This document shows, in pieces, positions 6,115 to 14,009 of a stretch of DNA of 14,877 bases. The stretch spans positions 1 through 14,877 of the forward strand of contig JAEORN010000334.1 in NCBI GenBank assembly GCA_016840825.1, read 5' to 3'. The translations under genes were made by a program, and so were the position numbers. This stretch comes from Candidatus Thorarchaeota archaeon. Its GTDB lineage: Archaea; Asgardarchaeota; Thorarchaeia; Thorarchaeales; Thorarchaeaceae. Position 1 is the stretch's first letter. Each line of letters starts with the position of its first letter. The notes under the pieces are model-generated. The model saw only the letters and a list, made by a program, of their open reading frames with translations, ran no database searches and was not told where the DNA came from.

Positions 6115-7527
6115 TTATTCTTCTTTCCACTTGCCTTCTTGGAGATACTTAGGAATTCCACTTGAGTCTTGGGTGCCCACTTTGACTGTCCAGCCAGTGG
6201 CTTCCTCCGTTTCCCCACTTATACGAGCTGCCATCCCCGGACTGATTAGGATACGATGATTCACCTTCTCCTCTAGTCCATATTCCTGAATGGCTTCAGC
6301 TACCTTATCTGCAGTCAACTTTCTACCTGCAACAGCCGATTGTACACTCATTCCCTCAGTATCAATAACTAGCAGCCATGCATCGACATTACCCTGTTTA
6401 ATGTCACTTTCTACAGTGAAGTAGGTCAGTGCAAAGTTAGTCGTATACATGGCAGGAGAATCGGGTCCAGCCTCACCGAACTTCACTAGTCCAGGCTCAA
6501 CAGCGACAGGCTTTATGGGGTCTGTGTAGATATTGCTTCTTAGGAATGTGAGTGGAAGATTCGTCCACATGTCTAAACTATGCATGATTACTAGATCTGA
6601 GTAGCGCACTATAGTTGCTGCAGCTGCAAGAACCTCGTCCCATTGTGTATTAATCTCTTCACCCTCTCTATTGTCAGCCCAAACAGAGATGGGTGTAGAA
6701 AGCAGGGGATAGCCCACCAGATCATTATCTTTGACAGTTGCTGCTCTGCGAAGCTGAGTGAAGTTATCTATGGTAGTTCCTAATGCAGTTCTAGAAATAG
6801 TTCCGGGATCTAATACGATGTCTTCGATTCCCATAGCCTGCAAAGTATTGGCTAACGATATTAGATCGTCTAAGTTCCCTGGTGCATACGCAACTACGGG
6901 TAGATTGTATTTTGTAGAGATCTCTCCTACCTCGGCCCATGTGTCTATTGTGGCTGCATACAGCAATGGACGCTTGTCTCCGATCGTCTTTGCGGCAGCT
7001 TCAAGCATCTTTGGGTCTAATGAGCATAATATGATAGGCCAATCAGTCAAAGATGCGAGAGTCTTTGCGGCTTTCGCGAAAGTCTGAGGGTCTTTTGAAA
7101 CACCTCGTAATGCAATCCCGTCAAGACGGAGATTCTGACCAATATAGATGTAGGTCCACTTTTCAATAGCTTTCACTCTTTTCTCAAAGGATTCTGAATC
7201 GAGATTGTCAGCAATGTCAATGAAGAATGCAGTCGGATTGGTATACCTCAGGTCATGTCGATATAGAACAAGTTTTCCACCAATAGAAGCAGCATTTTCA
7301 CCAACACCCACGGTTACTTCACGCACTGGGGGACGAATCAAATCCTCGAGCTTCACTCGTTTCTTTGCATATTTCTCCTCTTTGTATAGTGGTTTGCAAT
7401 CTTTTAGCTTGACGGTGTACTCCGCCATCTTGGTCGCAAATGCCATACAGTTCGCTTCTCCGCACTCCTTACAGTTTGTGCCAGGGAGAAGTGGGTAGAT
7501 CTCTAAGGGACCTGCTAGTTTAGCCAA
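6115..7527 (-). CDS. cdhE: CODH/ACS gamma subunit, large corrinoid iron-sulfur protein
   Basis: Large subunit of the corrinoid iron-sulfur protein, which receives the methyl group from tetrahydromethanopterin on cobalt and hands it to the A-cluster of CdhC. The 470-residue protein starts with the Fe-S domain: Cys19, Cys22, Cys27 and Cys44 (PGTNCKECGEANC), with the spacing of the bacterial AcsC cluster ligands (17, 20, 25, 42). A TIM barrel follows (about 100-330), then the C-terminal cobalamin-binding domain, with SPGMAARISGETEEATGW at about 429-446 where the family binds base-off B12. The start is TTG (7527-7525), placed directly behind the cdhD TAA without a gap and 8 nt after GGAGG in GGAGGGGATC (7531-7540). 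Last gene of the cdh operon. Confidence 0.96.
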   Translation of the reverse strand: MAKLAGPLEIYPLLPGTNCKECGEANCMAFATKMAEYTVKLKDCKPLYKEEKYAKKRVKLEDLIRPPVREVTVGVGENAASIGGKLVLYRHDLRYTNPTAFFIDIADNLDSESFEKRVKAIEKWTYIYIGQNLRLDGIALRGVSKDPQTFAKAAKTLASLTDWPIILCSLDPKMLEAAAKTIGDKRPLLYAATIDTWAEVGEISTKYNLPVVAYAPGNLDDLISLANTLQAMGIEDIVLDPGTISRTALGTTIDNFTQLRRAATVKDNDLVGYPLLSTPISVWADNREGEEINTQWDEVLAAAATIVRYSDLVIMHSLDMWTNLPLTFLRSNIYTDPIKPVAVEPGLVKFGEAGPDSPAMYTTNFALTYFTVESDIKQGNVDAWLLVIDTEGMSVQSAVAGRKLTADKVAEAIQEYGLEEKVNHRILISPGMAARISGETEEATGWTVKVGTQDSSGIPKYLQEGKWKEE

Positions 7528-8721
7528 TTAGATCCCCTCCGGTATGGAAATACTAGTCCAGTCTGCGTAGTCTGCAGGCTTCACAGATTGTCGTTCCTTC
7601 ATCCAACCAACCAAATCATGAACAGTCTTGATTGCAGCAGGATGCATCATCATGAAAAGATCATTTCCAGCTAATAGCAGTGCAAGAGCAGTAACACTCT
7701 CCCATATTGGACCTCGAAGCTCACGAGGCCCCAAGTAATCATCCTTCAGCCATGCCTCTCTAGCAGCCCATGCATTCGTTGTACCTGAGCTAATCGGGTA
7801 TTGAAGCTCTGTATCTCCTAATAGACCTGCAAGTCGCATTCTTTGCATCATGGTGAATGCGTACTCAAGTCCATATCCTAAAGCGGCTGTGGTAGGATCA
7901 ATAACGATTTGCTCTGGACGCAACCAATCGATGAGACGCCTATTCAACTCCTTCTGTTGATTGATATCAAGAGAGGTCCATGATAACACCACTTGATCGT
8001 ACTTCTTTGCTGCCTCCGCAATGGGCTCGTATACATCTACGGTAGCAGAGCAGAGTAAAGTTCTCTCACCTTCGCAGACTTCAGCAGCCTTTGCGAGAAC
8101 GGGACCATCCTTCTCAGGATCTCCTGCGGAGCCGATAAGGATAGGTACCTTTACAGCCTGCAAAACCTCTTCGATTGTCTTTGCTGCATCATTTGGTGAA
8201 GTATCACCTAATTGACGATCTGTACTAATGAGATGTAGTGTGATGACATCTGCACCAAACTTATTGACGCAAAGCTTTGCCCATTCTGCAGGATCCTCCA
8301 TCACTTCCTTGTAGTGCTGCTTCACTGCATGTGCTAAGGATATCTTCATATCAAATACATCTGCAGCTACAATAGGTGGGTTCTTGGGAGGAGATTGAAA
8401 CAAGTCCCATGCGGGAGCTTTGTGTCCGCCTATGGTAACTGATTTGCTTCTAGAACCACCCTCTCCTTTGGTCGCACCAATAGTTATCTCATGGATAGTT
8501 GATGTATAGTCACCTAATGGAGGCGCGAACTGAGCAGGGATCAATGACTTTGGCATTGAGAGAGCAGGCTTTGCAACTTGGGCTGCAGCCTGCGCTATCA
8601 TCGGACGAAGAGCCAAACGCAGCTCGTCGAGCTCAATCGTGACATTCTCCAATACAAGCTCTGCAAAGTCGCCAAACATATCATCTAGCGATGAGCGTTT
8701 CTCTTTGTCTTGCTCGGTCAT
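7528..8721 (-). CDS. cdhD: CODH/ACS delta subunit, small corrinoid iron-sulfur protein
   Basis: Small subunit of the corrinoid iron-sulfur protein, partner of CdhE; it caps the corrinoid and shapes docking with the methyltransferase. The 397-residue protein has a helical N-terminus (about 1-50, LDDMFGDFAELVLENVTIEL), then a TIM barrel (about 110-370) with recognisable segments TIGGHKAPAWDLFQSPPKNPP (start at about 96), PIVAADVFDMKISLAHAV, GADVITLHLIST, VLSWTSLD, and QIVIDPTTAALGYGLEY. No cysteine cluster is present, as expected. It is somewhat shorter than methanogen CdhD proteins. Its ATG overlaps the cdhC stop as ATGA, and cdhE starts immediately after its stop. Assignment is clear. Confidence 0.95.
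   Translation of the reverse strand: MTEQDKEKRSSLDDMFGDFAELVLENVTIELDELRLALRPMIAQAAAQVAKPALSMPKSLIPAQFAPPLGDYTSTIHEITIGATKGEGGSRSKSVTIGGHKAPAWDLFQSPPKNPPIVAADVFDMKISLAHAVKQHYKEVMEDPAEWAKLCVNKFGADVITLHLISTDRQLGDTSPNDAAKTIEEVLQAVKVPILIGSAGDPEKDGPVLAKAAEVCEGERTLLCSATVDVYEPIAEAAKKYDQVVLSWTSLDINQQKELNRRLIDWLRPEQIVIDPTTAALGYGLEYAFTMMQRMRLAGLLGDTELQYPISSGTTNAWAAREAWLKDDYLGPRELRGPIWESVTALALLLAGNDLFMMMHPAAIKTVHDLVGWMKERQSVKPADYADWTSISIPEGI
7531..7540 (-). promoter_or_regulatory. Strong Shine-Dalgarno for the TTG start of cdhE
   Basis: GGAGGGGATC on the minus strand, within the last codons of cdhD; the core GGAGG is 8 nt from TTG 7527. It supports translational coupling of the two corrinoid protein subunits, which are needed 1:1. 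Confidence 0.75.
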
Positions 8722-10124
8722 TTCTTCTTTTCACCCGTCCCTGTTCGGCGGATGATTACTTTCTCGGCGTAGATTTTGGCATTCTTGAATACAATCTCAA
8801 GGCCACCACCTACACCTCCTACAAAAGCCGTCATGTCACCGGGTACGGTGACCGCTCCATCCGCATCTCTTCCCATCGGAACAGACATGTCCTCCTCTTC
8901 TTCAAGCTCGATCCATCGATCAACAACAGGATGATTCTTCGACTTCAAGAAATTCTTGAGATCAGGTATTGACATTGCATCTGTTTCAGTAGGAATCTTA
9001 TCTCGAACCTCATCAGGAATGAATTCAAGCACTCGTTCCTTTATGGACTCTGGAATCCAGACGATTCGGTCCCAACCGCCATCTACCTGTAGGAATTTGG
9101 GTGACCGCATATACTCGATGGATAGTCCATGGAACCCAGGAACTTGGCGCCCACCAGCAGTGGAATCTGCCATGCTTGAAAAGGGAAGACCATTCACAGT
9201 TTCACCCTTGAAATCACGATGCACTATACCTAGTCCATCCACCTCTGGGATGACGAATGCAATTGCCTCAAAGCAACCACAGCTCGTGTGAGGTTTCTCG
9301 AAGGCACTGTATAGTGCGACTGAGTTAACTTTTCCAAGGGACTTCTCTGTATAGGCTTGATTCACGCCAGTATATTCTCCCTTGAAATCATCAAGCGTAT
9401 CACCCTTAGGAATCGCATAGAGTGGACCTTTTGGATCGACGCGAGCAGCAGCACGTCCATCGAACCAACTAATAGCTCCACAATTTGCATATCTTTGAGG
9501 TGTTATGGTACAGACGTGAGTAGGTGCAAAGGACTGGCATAGTGAGCATCCATAGAAGGTGTCTACTTCTGCATCTGAGAGACCTCTCGCACGCTCGTCC
9601 CTGGCATTGTACCTATTTATGGCATCATCATATCTCTCTTCAACGACTTTCGGATCAGTGATAAAGGTCACCTGTATCTTCTCGATGATATTCATCTCGC
9701 TCTTGAAGAGTCGTATCAATACCTTACCTAGATACTCCAAGGAATTGAATCCCTTCTCAAAGGACTTTTTACTAAGCCTCAACCAGATGTCATATCGTTG
9801 GTTGAGGTGCATCATTCCTTCTACAAAGTTGATGTACTCGTGTATCCTTCTCTCAATTACACCTTCTAAATCAGGTTCGATTTGGGAACCTGCCACTTCC
9901 ACCACAATTCCCAAAGGATGGTAGCTTTCTGGTTCCATGTCCTTGAGATCAGGACCAATTATTGCTATCTTCTCGTCTACTACATCTCCCATATCTCTGG
10001 CGATAGCGAGCTCGAACTTCTTCTCCATCTTGGGACCGCCAAGCTCAACGAACATGTCCTTTCCACGTACGCGCTCGCCCTCGTAGATAACTCCGATGTC
10101 TACTGGTATATCTTCAAACGACAA
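8718..10124 (-). CDS. cdhC: CODH/ACS beta subunit, acetyl-CoA synthase with Ni-Ni-[4Fe-4S] A-cluster
   Basis: Catalytic subunit joining CO, a methyl group from CdhE/D and CoA into acetyl-CoA (or the reverse). With the TTG start at 10124 it has 468 residues, close to methanogen CdhC. The A-cluster ligands are complete: Cys193, Cys196, Cys205, Cys215 (GCSLCQSFAPTHVC, then YANCG) and Cys282, Cys284 (TSCGCFE). Their spacing is identical to Moorella AcsB (506, 509, 518, 528, 595, 597). The CODH-binding N-terminal domain of bacterial AcsB is absent, as in archaea. The frame also opens from a TTG at 10151, but GGAGG (10136-10140) lies 11 nt before TTG 10124, which sits 1 nt after the cdhB stop, and homologues begin shortly before the YEGERVRGKDMFVELGGPK motif. 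The acidic segment ELEEEED (near residue 406) marks the variable C-terminal part. Confidence 0.96.
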   Translation of the reverse strand: MSFEDIPVDIGVIYEGERVRGKDMFVELGGPKMEKKFELAIARDMGDVVDEKIAIIGPDLKDMEPESYHPLGIVVEVAGSQIEPDLEGVIERRIHEYINFVEGMMHLNQRYDIWLRLSKKSFEKGFNSLEYLGKVLIRLFKSEMNIIEKIQVTFITDPKVVEERYDDAINRYNARDERARGLSDAEVDTFYGCSLCQSFAPTHVCTITPQRYANCGAISWFDGRAAARVDPKGPLYAIPKGDTLDDFKGEYTGVNQAYTEKSLGKVNSVALYSAFEKPHTSCGCFEAIAFVIPEVDGLGIVHRDFKGETVNGLPFSSMADSTAGGRQVPGFHGLSIEYMRSPKFLQVDGGWDRIVWIPESIKERVLEFIPDEVRDKIPTETDAMSIPDLKNFLKSKNHPVVDRWIELEEEEDMSVPMGRDADGAVTVPGDMTAFVGGVGGGLEIVFKNAKIYAEKVIIRRTGTGEKKK

Positions 10125-10125
10125 T

Positions 10126-10671
10126 TCACTTACCGCCTCCAATGAACGCAAGAATATCTTTGAGTAATTCTTGGTAGTTTTTCTCTTTCAGGTTAGGCAT
10201 ACTCCAAGTTGCATGGGGTTGGAAGTACCGACCCAGTGCGATTGGAGTGATGTGCCTAGCGAAATTCATGACACCAGATAGTAGTGTCCATTCCATATAG
10301 TATGGCATGCTGTGGGTGAAGATTAGGTCATGTGGACCCTTTCCATGGGGACCTGTCCAATCAGGATCTTGGAGATACCCTACAATCTCCATAGCACCCA
10401 TGGACTTGGCACCTACATAGCCACGTTCTATGAAGTGCTTGATTGCCCCACCTGTAGCAACGATAGGAATCTTTCCTGCATTTGATAGCTCTATGGAATA
10501 GTCAATCATATCGCCCTTGCCATACTTGATATTTACTGCTTCTGATCCAACGATCAGGAGTGGCTTTTTAGCTTTGGTCCAGTCACGTTTCAATTGCTCA
10601 GCTTTGTTGAGCGTTTTTGCAGCATCGGGACCGCAGATCTCACCAGTCTGCCAGGGTGTAGCACGCATCAT
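10126..10671 (-). CDS. cdhB: CODH/ACS epsilon subunit
   Basis: Small subunit bound to CdhA in the alpha2-epsilon2 CO dehydrogenase of archaea; it has no counterpart in bacterial CODH and its role is thought to be structural or in electron transfer/FAD interplay. The 181-residue protein shows the Rossmann-like pattern of the family: KKPLLIVGSEAVNIKYGKGD (about 36-55), IPIVATGGAIKHFIERGY, MGAMEIVGYL and the conserved GPHDLIFTHSMPYYMEWTLLSGVMNFA near residues 113-139. Two ATG codons are adjacent at 10671-10666; the first is 10 nt behind GGAGGTG (10682-10688). It starts 2 nt after the cdhA stop. Clear assignment by motif and position. Confidence 0.94.
   Translation of the reverse strand: MMRATPWQTGEICGPDAAKTLNKAEQLKRDWTKAKKPLLIVGSEAVNIKYGKGDMIDYSIELSNAGKIPIVATGGAIKHFIERGYVGAKSMGAMEIVGYLQDPDWTGPHGKGPHDLIFTHSMPYYMEWTLLSGVMNFARHITPIALGRYFQPHATWSMPNLKEKNYQELLKDILAFIGGGK
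10136..10140 (-). promoter_or_regulatory. Shine-Dalgarno for the TTG start of cdhC
   Basis: GGAGG embedded in the last codons of cdhB (Ile-Gly-Gly-Gly-Lys), 11 nt ahead of TTG 10124. The upstream TTG at 10151 has no such element. Confidence 0.6.
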
Positions 10672-10673
10672 GG

Positions 10674-13061
10674 TTAGTCGCCACCTCCGATAATCTGCTC
10701 TTTAAGCAGCGTTGGGTCAGGAATAGGACGTTCCTTCCACTTGTTCTCCTTCATCTGAGCGAGAATCTTGTCCTTCAGAGTGATAGGAATATCCGTATCG
10801 CGTCGAATGTATCTCCAGACATCTTCAGGGAAATAGCCAAGATGCTTCTCATGAAGGTCTACATAATGGCTTAGTTTAATCGATCTACCCTTTCCAGTGT
10901 CATTGGGTCGGATACACAGCTTTGCAGTGAGGACATTTGCCTCTGCAACGGTTTCAGCGGCGTAGAAAAGATGCTCAGGCCCAGGAGCCGTCATCATGCG
11001 CTCACCTGTCCTTGCATCATAGACTTCCCAATCTCGGTCACGGTCTGCTCGTCCGAGTAACATTCTGCGGTACTTGGAACCATGTGGCCCTACAATCACA
11101 GGAACACCGAGTCGCCAGAATCCTGCAGCAATCGATGCTGCCTTCTGGGACATTGCTCCCCACGAGATTCCAACTGCACCTACTCGATGATGGATATAAT
11201 CTGCAATCTCTGCATAATTACCACGCAGATTCCTCTTAGCAAAGATAGCAGCGATCTTTATCGCAGCGCCTGCGATGTGTGAGTTGGCCACGCAAGAACC
11301 AACATTGACGACACACCCAGCATCGAACTCACCACTCCTCCGTTCATAGATAGATTGTCCGTTCTCATCCTTGACTGTACCAGCTGAGATAGCTGCGCAT
11401 CCTGATGTGACAATAATGAACCTGCGTTTAGCAAATTCCTCAGCCATATCATGGACATCCTTTCCACCACCAGGATAGTTCGCGCATCCAACATGTGCAA
11501 TGACACCAGGAATCTCTCCGAAGACGATTGGTTGTCCAACCCTTCGAATCTCAGTATCCTGAATTGCACCTCTGCCTGTTCTGACAATGTGAGTTTCATT
11601 CTTACAATCTTCTTCAGCAGCTACAACCATCCAGCTATGGAGATCATAGTCGTTTGGACAGGCGGATTCACATCGTGCACAGCCGATGCAGTTATGGTAG
11701 ATTTCACGCAGAGGCTCTAGATTGCCAGTCTGTGCAGCAAGAACTGCCTCCTGTACATTCTGATCATTTGGACATGCACGAACACATTCCATGCATTTCT
11801 TACACTCCTCTGCCATCTTCTGAATCTGCTTCTTGCTTGGGAAGTACTTCTTCTTTCGGCGGGTAGGTTTCAATGCAAGAGCTACCTTTGTAGCTAGTTC
11901 TCCTACCCTGTGGTGATCATTGAAATACACACCGGGAATCTTCCCAGAAATCAGTTCTTCTGCAATGCGGTCTACTGGATCATCAGATCTATCAGGTAGG
12001 CCCATCACAGCCTTATCACTAGTGGATATGACTGGTGAACCGACTTTCCTTGCTTCATTTACGACGTTGGTATTAACACACTGTTCATCAACAACAACAA
12101 CATCAGCCTTTCCGGCTCTGATGTAACGCAGCTGCCAAGAGATCGGACCAATGACCTTCGCTTTTGGATCACGTCGAGTGATGTCCCATGCTGTGCAGCA
12201 CATTCCACCTACCTCTACTTGATCATTCAAGCGCTTCTCAGTGATGTAATCAGTAATTGAAGCAGCTGGTACTATATTGTGTCCAATCGTTAGTATAATG
12301 GCCTTGTTCATATCCATCATACCGATACCTGATTCAACTAATGGTGCATCAGGATCAGCTTGTGGAAGATCTAGAGTCGAAACTTGTGCTAGGTCAGCAA
12401 TCTCCATGCCAAGTTGATCAATCATGCCAACATGAAAGACCTTACTCTCAAAATCTAGCCAGCTTCCCTCTTGACCTGTTGCAGTGGCTGAAAGAGTATG
12501 TGTCAACTGGGACTCACAGTAATCAAGAATGATGCTTGCGTCCTCCAAAGTGCGAGGCCGCATTCCCGTGACTAAACGTGATACGGGGGCATGTATCTCG
12601 GTTCCCGGACCCTGAATAAGTTTGGTACGTGGCCCATACTCCTCAATAAGATGGTCAACCATATGTCTAGAATGAGCAAGATGTGCTGCACAGCCTATAT
12701 TGGCTGCTGCAAGTACTATTCTTCCTTGCTGGCCTTTCAAATCAAGGCCACATGCACCTCTCTTGTCTTTAGACAGGTCACACTTCCCCATTGTGCATAG
12801 GCAACATACCTGACAATAGGGCATGTATGATGGTTGATATTTCGTTAGAAGCTTATGATCCCAAGAGCGTAGGGTTGTAGGACCTGGCATTGGTGTTGGA
12901 CCCATGGGTTCATCCCATTCGTCATCCACAATTTGTCCAATGCGAACCTCAAGCCCTTTGAAGACGCCCATTCCGGTCTCGGCTTCATCGGCTTTGATGT
13001 AAGCTTTTTTCTTCATAGCTCGCTCAGTTCCTGTCTGCGTAGTGCTTTTGCCTTGAACCAT
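10674..13061 (-). CDS. cdhA: CODH/ACS alpha subunit, nickel-iron carbon monoxide dehydrogenase
   Basis: Carbon monoxide dehydrogenase that interconverts CO2 and CO at a Ni-Fe-S C-cluster. The 795-residue protein has the N-terminal cluster B/D cysteines (83, 86, 87, 89, 94, 104; CQVCCLCTMGKC), the probable C-cluster ligands His261, Cys289 (or 288), Cys328, Cys526, Cys555 and Cys590, and between them the archaeal insert with two ferredoxin-type motifs (Cys420-423-426-430 and Cys458-461-464-468), which supply clusters E and F. The distance Cys328-Cys526 exceeds that in bacterial CODH by about 85 residues, the size of this insert. The ATG at 13061 is about 35 nt from a TATA-like element and lacks a clear Shine-Dalgarno, suggesting a short leader; the ATG at 13016 is an alternative. 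First gene of the cdh operon; cdhB follows after 2 nt. Confidence 0.96.
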   Translation of the reverse strand: MVQGKSTTQTGTERAMKKKAYIKADEAETGMGVFKGLEVRIGQIVDDEWDEPMGPTPMPGPTTLRSWDHKLLTKYQPSYMPYCQVCCLCTMGKCDLSKDKRGACGLDLKGQQGRIVLAAANIGCAAHLAHSRHMVDHLIEEYGPRTKLIQGPGTEIHAPVSRLVTGMRPRTLEDASIILDYCESQLTHTLSATATGQEGSWLDFESKVFHVGMIDQLGMEIADLAQVSTLDLPQADPDAPLVESGIGMMDMNKAIILTIGHNIVPAASITDYITEKRLNDQVEVGGMCCTAWDITRRDPKAKVIGPISWQLRYIRAGKADVVVVDEQCVNTNVVNEARKVGSPVISTSDKAVMGLPDRSDDPVDRIAEELISGKIPGVYFNDHHRVGELATKVALALKPTRRKKKYFPSKKQIQKMAEECKKCMECVRACPNDQNVQEAVLAAQTGNLEPLREIYHNCIGCARCESACPNDYDLHSWMVVAAEEDCKNETHIVRTGRGAIQDTEIRRVGQPIVFGEIPGVIAHVGCANYPGGGKDVHDMAEEFAKRRFIIVTSGCAAISAGTVKDENGQSIYERRSGEFDAGCVVNVGSCVANSHIAGAAIKIAAIFAKRNLRGNYAEIADYIHHRVGAVGISWGAMSQKAASIAAGFWRLGVPVIVGPHGSKYRRMLLGRADRDRDWEVYDARTGERMMTAPGPEHLFYAAETVAEANVLTAKLCIRPNDTGKGRSIKLSHYVDLHEKHLGYFPEDVWRYIRRDTDIPITLKDKILAQMKENKWKERPIPDPTLLKEQIIGGGD

Positions 13062-13211
13062 TTGAGCATATCAAGGTTATGAATTCGCCACGGAACTAAA
13101 AATTCGTGTTCGATTTCAATCGTTAACCGATATGTTTTTGTGCGTTTCCGAAAATGATTTTGAGCTCATCTCAGCTTTTGGTATGAAACTGAGCCAAATC
13201 ATTGAGTGAAA
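13062..13211. promoter_or_regulatory. Intergenic region and probable cdh operon promoter
   Basis: This 150-nt gap between cooC and cdhA holds, on the minus strand, a TATA-like GAATTTTTAG (13096-13105) about 35 nt from the cdhA ATG; a palindrome CGATT-GA-AATCG (13111-13122) just upstream of it, followed by GGTTAACGATT; and a nested inverted repeat at 13154-13202 (outer ATGATTT/AAATCAT, inner CTCAG/CTGAG). The first can be a promoter, the second an operator, the third a terminator or processing site for fwd-cooC mRNA. All are read from pattern only. Confidence 0.45.
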
Positions 13212-14009
13212 TCATGTCGTTTTTTCAACAAGAAGAGTTTTGATCTCTTTTATTGCAAGCATGCCAGGGGAGCTATCATTGAGATCGATTGGTGCGAGTC
13301 CCTTTCTATCAGCTTCTCTAATCGAATCATCAAGAGGAACAAGACCGAGAAGTGGGATGCCTGCAGCTGCAACGCTCTCACGAATCATTTCTGCGTCTTC
13401 AGGAGTAGCAACCTTATTCCCTACTGCGAAGACCAAACCAACACCAATGTCTGCAGCTAGCTGCTTGATTTTCTTCATGATGTCAAGAGACCTTCTTCCA
13501 GGTTCTGCAACAACAATGAGTGCATCCATTCCGCGAGTAGTACCACGACCAAGATTCTCGACACCTGCGTCCATGTCCATCACGAACGCTTCATCAGTCC
13601 CGATAACAAGATGACGCATCAATGATTTTAGCAAAGTAGCAGATGGACACATGCATCCAGATCCGCCAGTATCGACTGTCCCCGCAACTAAAAGATGAAC
13701 ATTGTCAGGACCTGATATCGCGAATTTTGCAGCAAGGTCATCAACGAGAGGGTTTAGCTTGAAAACACCGGTTGATGTGGGGCCAACCTCCTTTATCTGT
13801 AGGCGTTCTTCGACAAGCTCTTTATTCTCTGTCAAAGGAACGATTGTATCAGCCACATCACGAGGTATGCCAATGGCAGACCAAAGAGTATAGCTCGGAT
13901 CGGCATCTACCGCCAAAATCCTCAGTCCATCTCGACCCAGAAGTCTAGCAAGCGTTCCAGCAACAGTAGTCTTACCAACACCACCCTTTCCAGCAACAGC
14001 TACTTTCAT
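13212..14009 (-). CDS. cooC: CooC-type nickel-insertion ATPase (canonical copy)
   Basis: Accessory ATPase that dimerises on ATP and delivers Ni(II) to the C-cluster of CODH. The 265-residue protein opens directly with the deviant Walker A motif MKVAVAGKGGVGKTT (7-15), has AVDADPSYTLW at 33-43, the CXC Ni/Zn site Cys119 and Cys121 (GGSGCMCPSATLL), the switch II region DMDAGVENLGRGT (145-157) and the base-recognition-like GNKV (197-200). All family features are intact, unlike the second copy near 5154. Its ATG overlaps the fwdB stop as ATGA and has GAGGT about 9 nt upstream, so it is made together with FwdB; the cdh operon follows after 150 nt. In Methanosarcina a cooC homologue lies inside the cdh operon; here it stands before it. 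Confidence 0.93.
   Translation of the reverse strand: MKVAVAGKGGVGKTTVAGTLARLLGRDGLRILAVDADPSYTLWSAIGIPRDVADTIVPLTENKELVEERLQIKEVGPTSTGVFKLNPLVDDLAAKFAISGPDNVHLLVAGTVDTGGSGCMCPSATLLKSLMRHLVIGTDEAFVMDMDAGVENLGRGTTRGMDALIVVAEPGRRSLDIMKKIKQLAADIGVGLVFAVGNKVATPEDAEMIRESVAAAGIPLLGLVPLDDSIREADRKGLAPIDLNDSSPGMLAIKEIKTLLVEKTT

Noticed and set aside
9559..9924. Plus-strand open frame of 121 codons
   Set aside because: Antisense to cdhC; no ribosome site or known motif, and cdhC is certain in this region.
11258..11599. Open frame of 113 codons on the minus strand inside cdhA
   Set aside because: It lies in another frame of cdhA, whose cysteine motifs run straight through; the translation has no recognisable domain.
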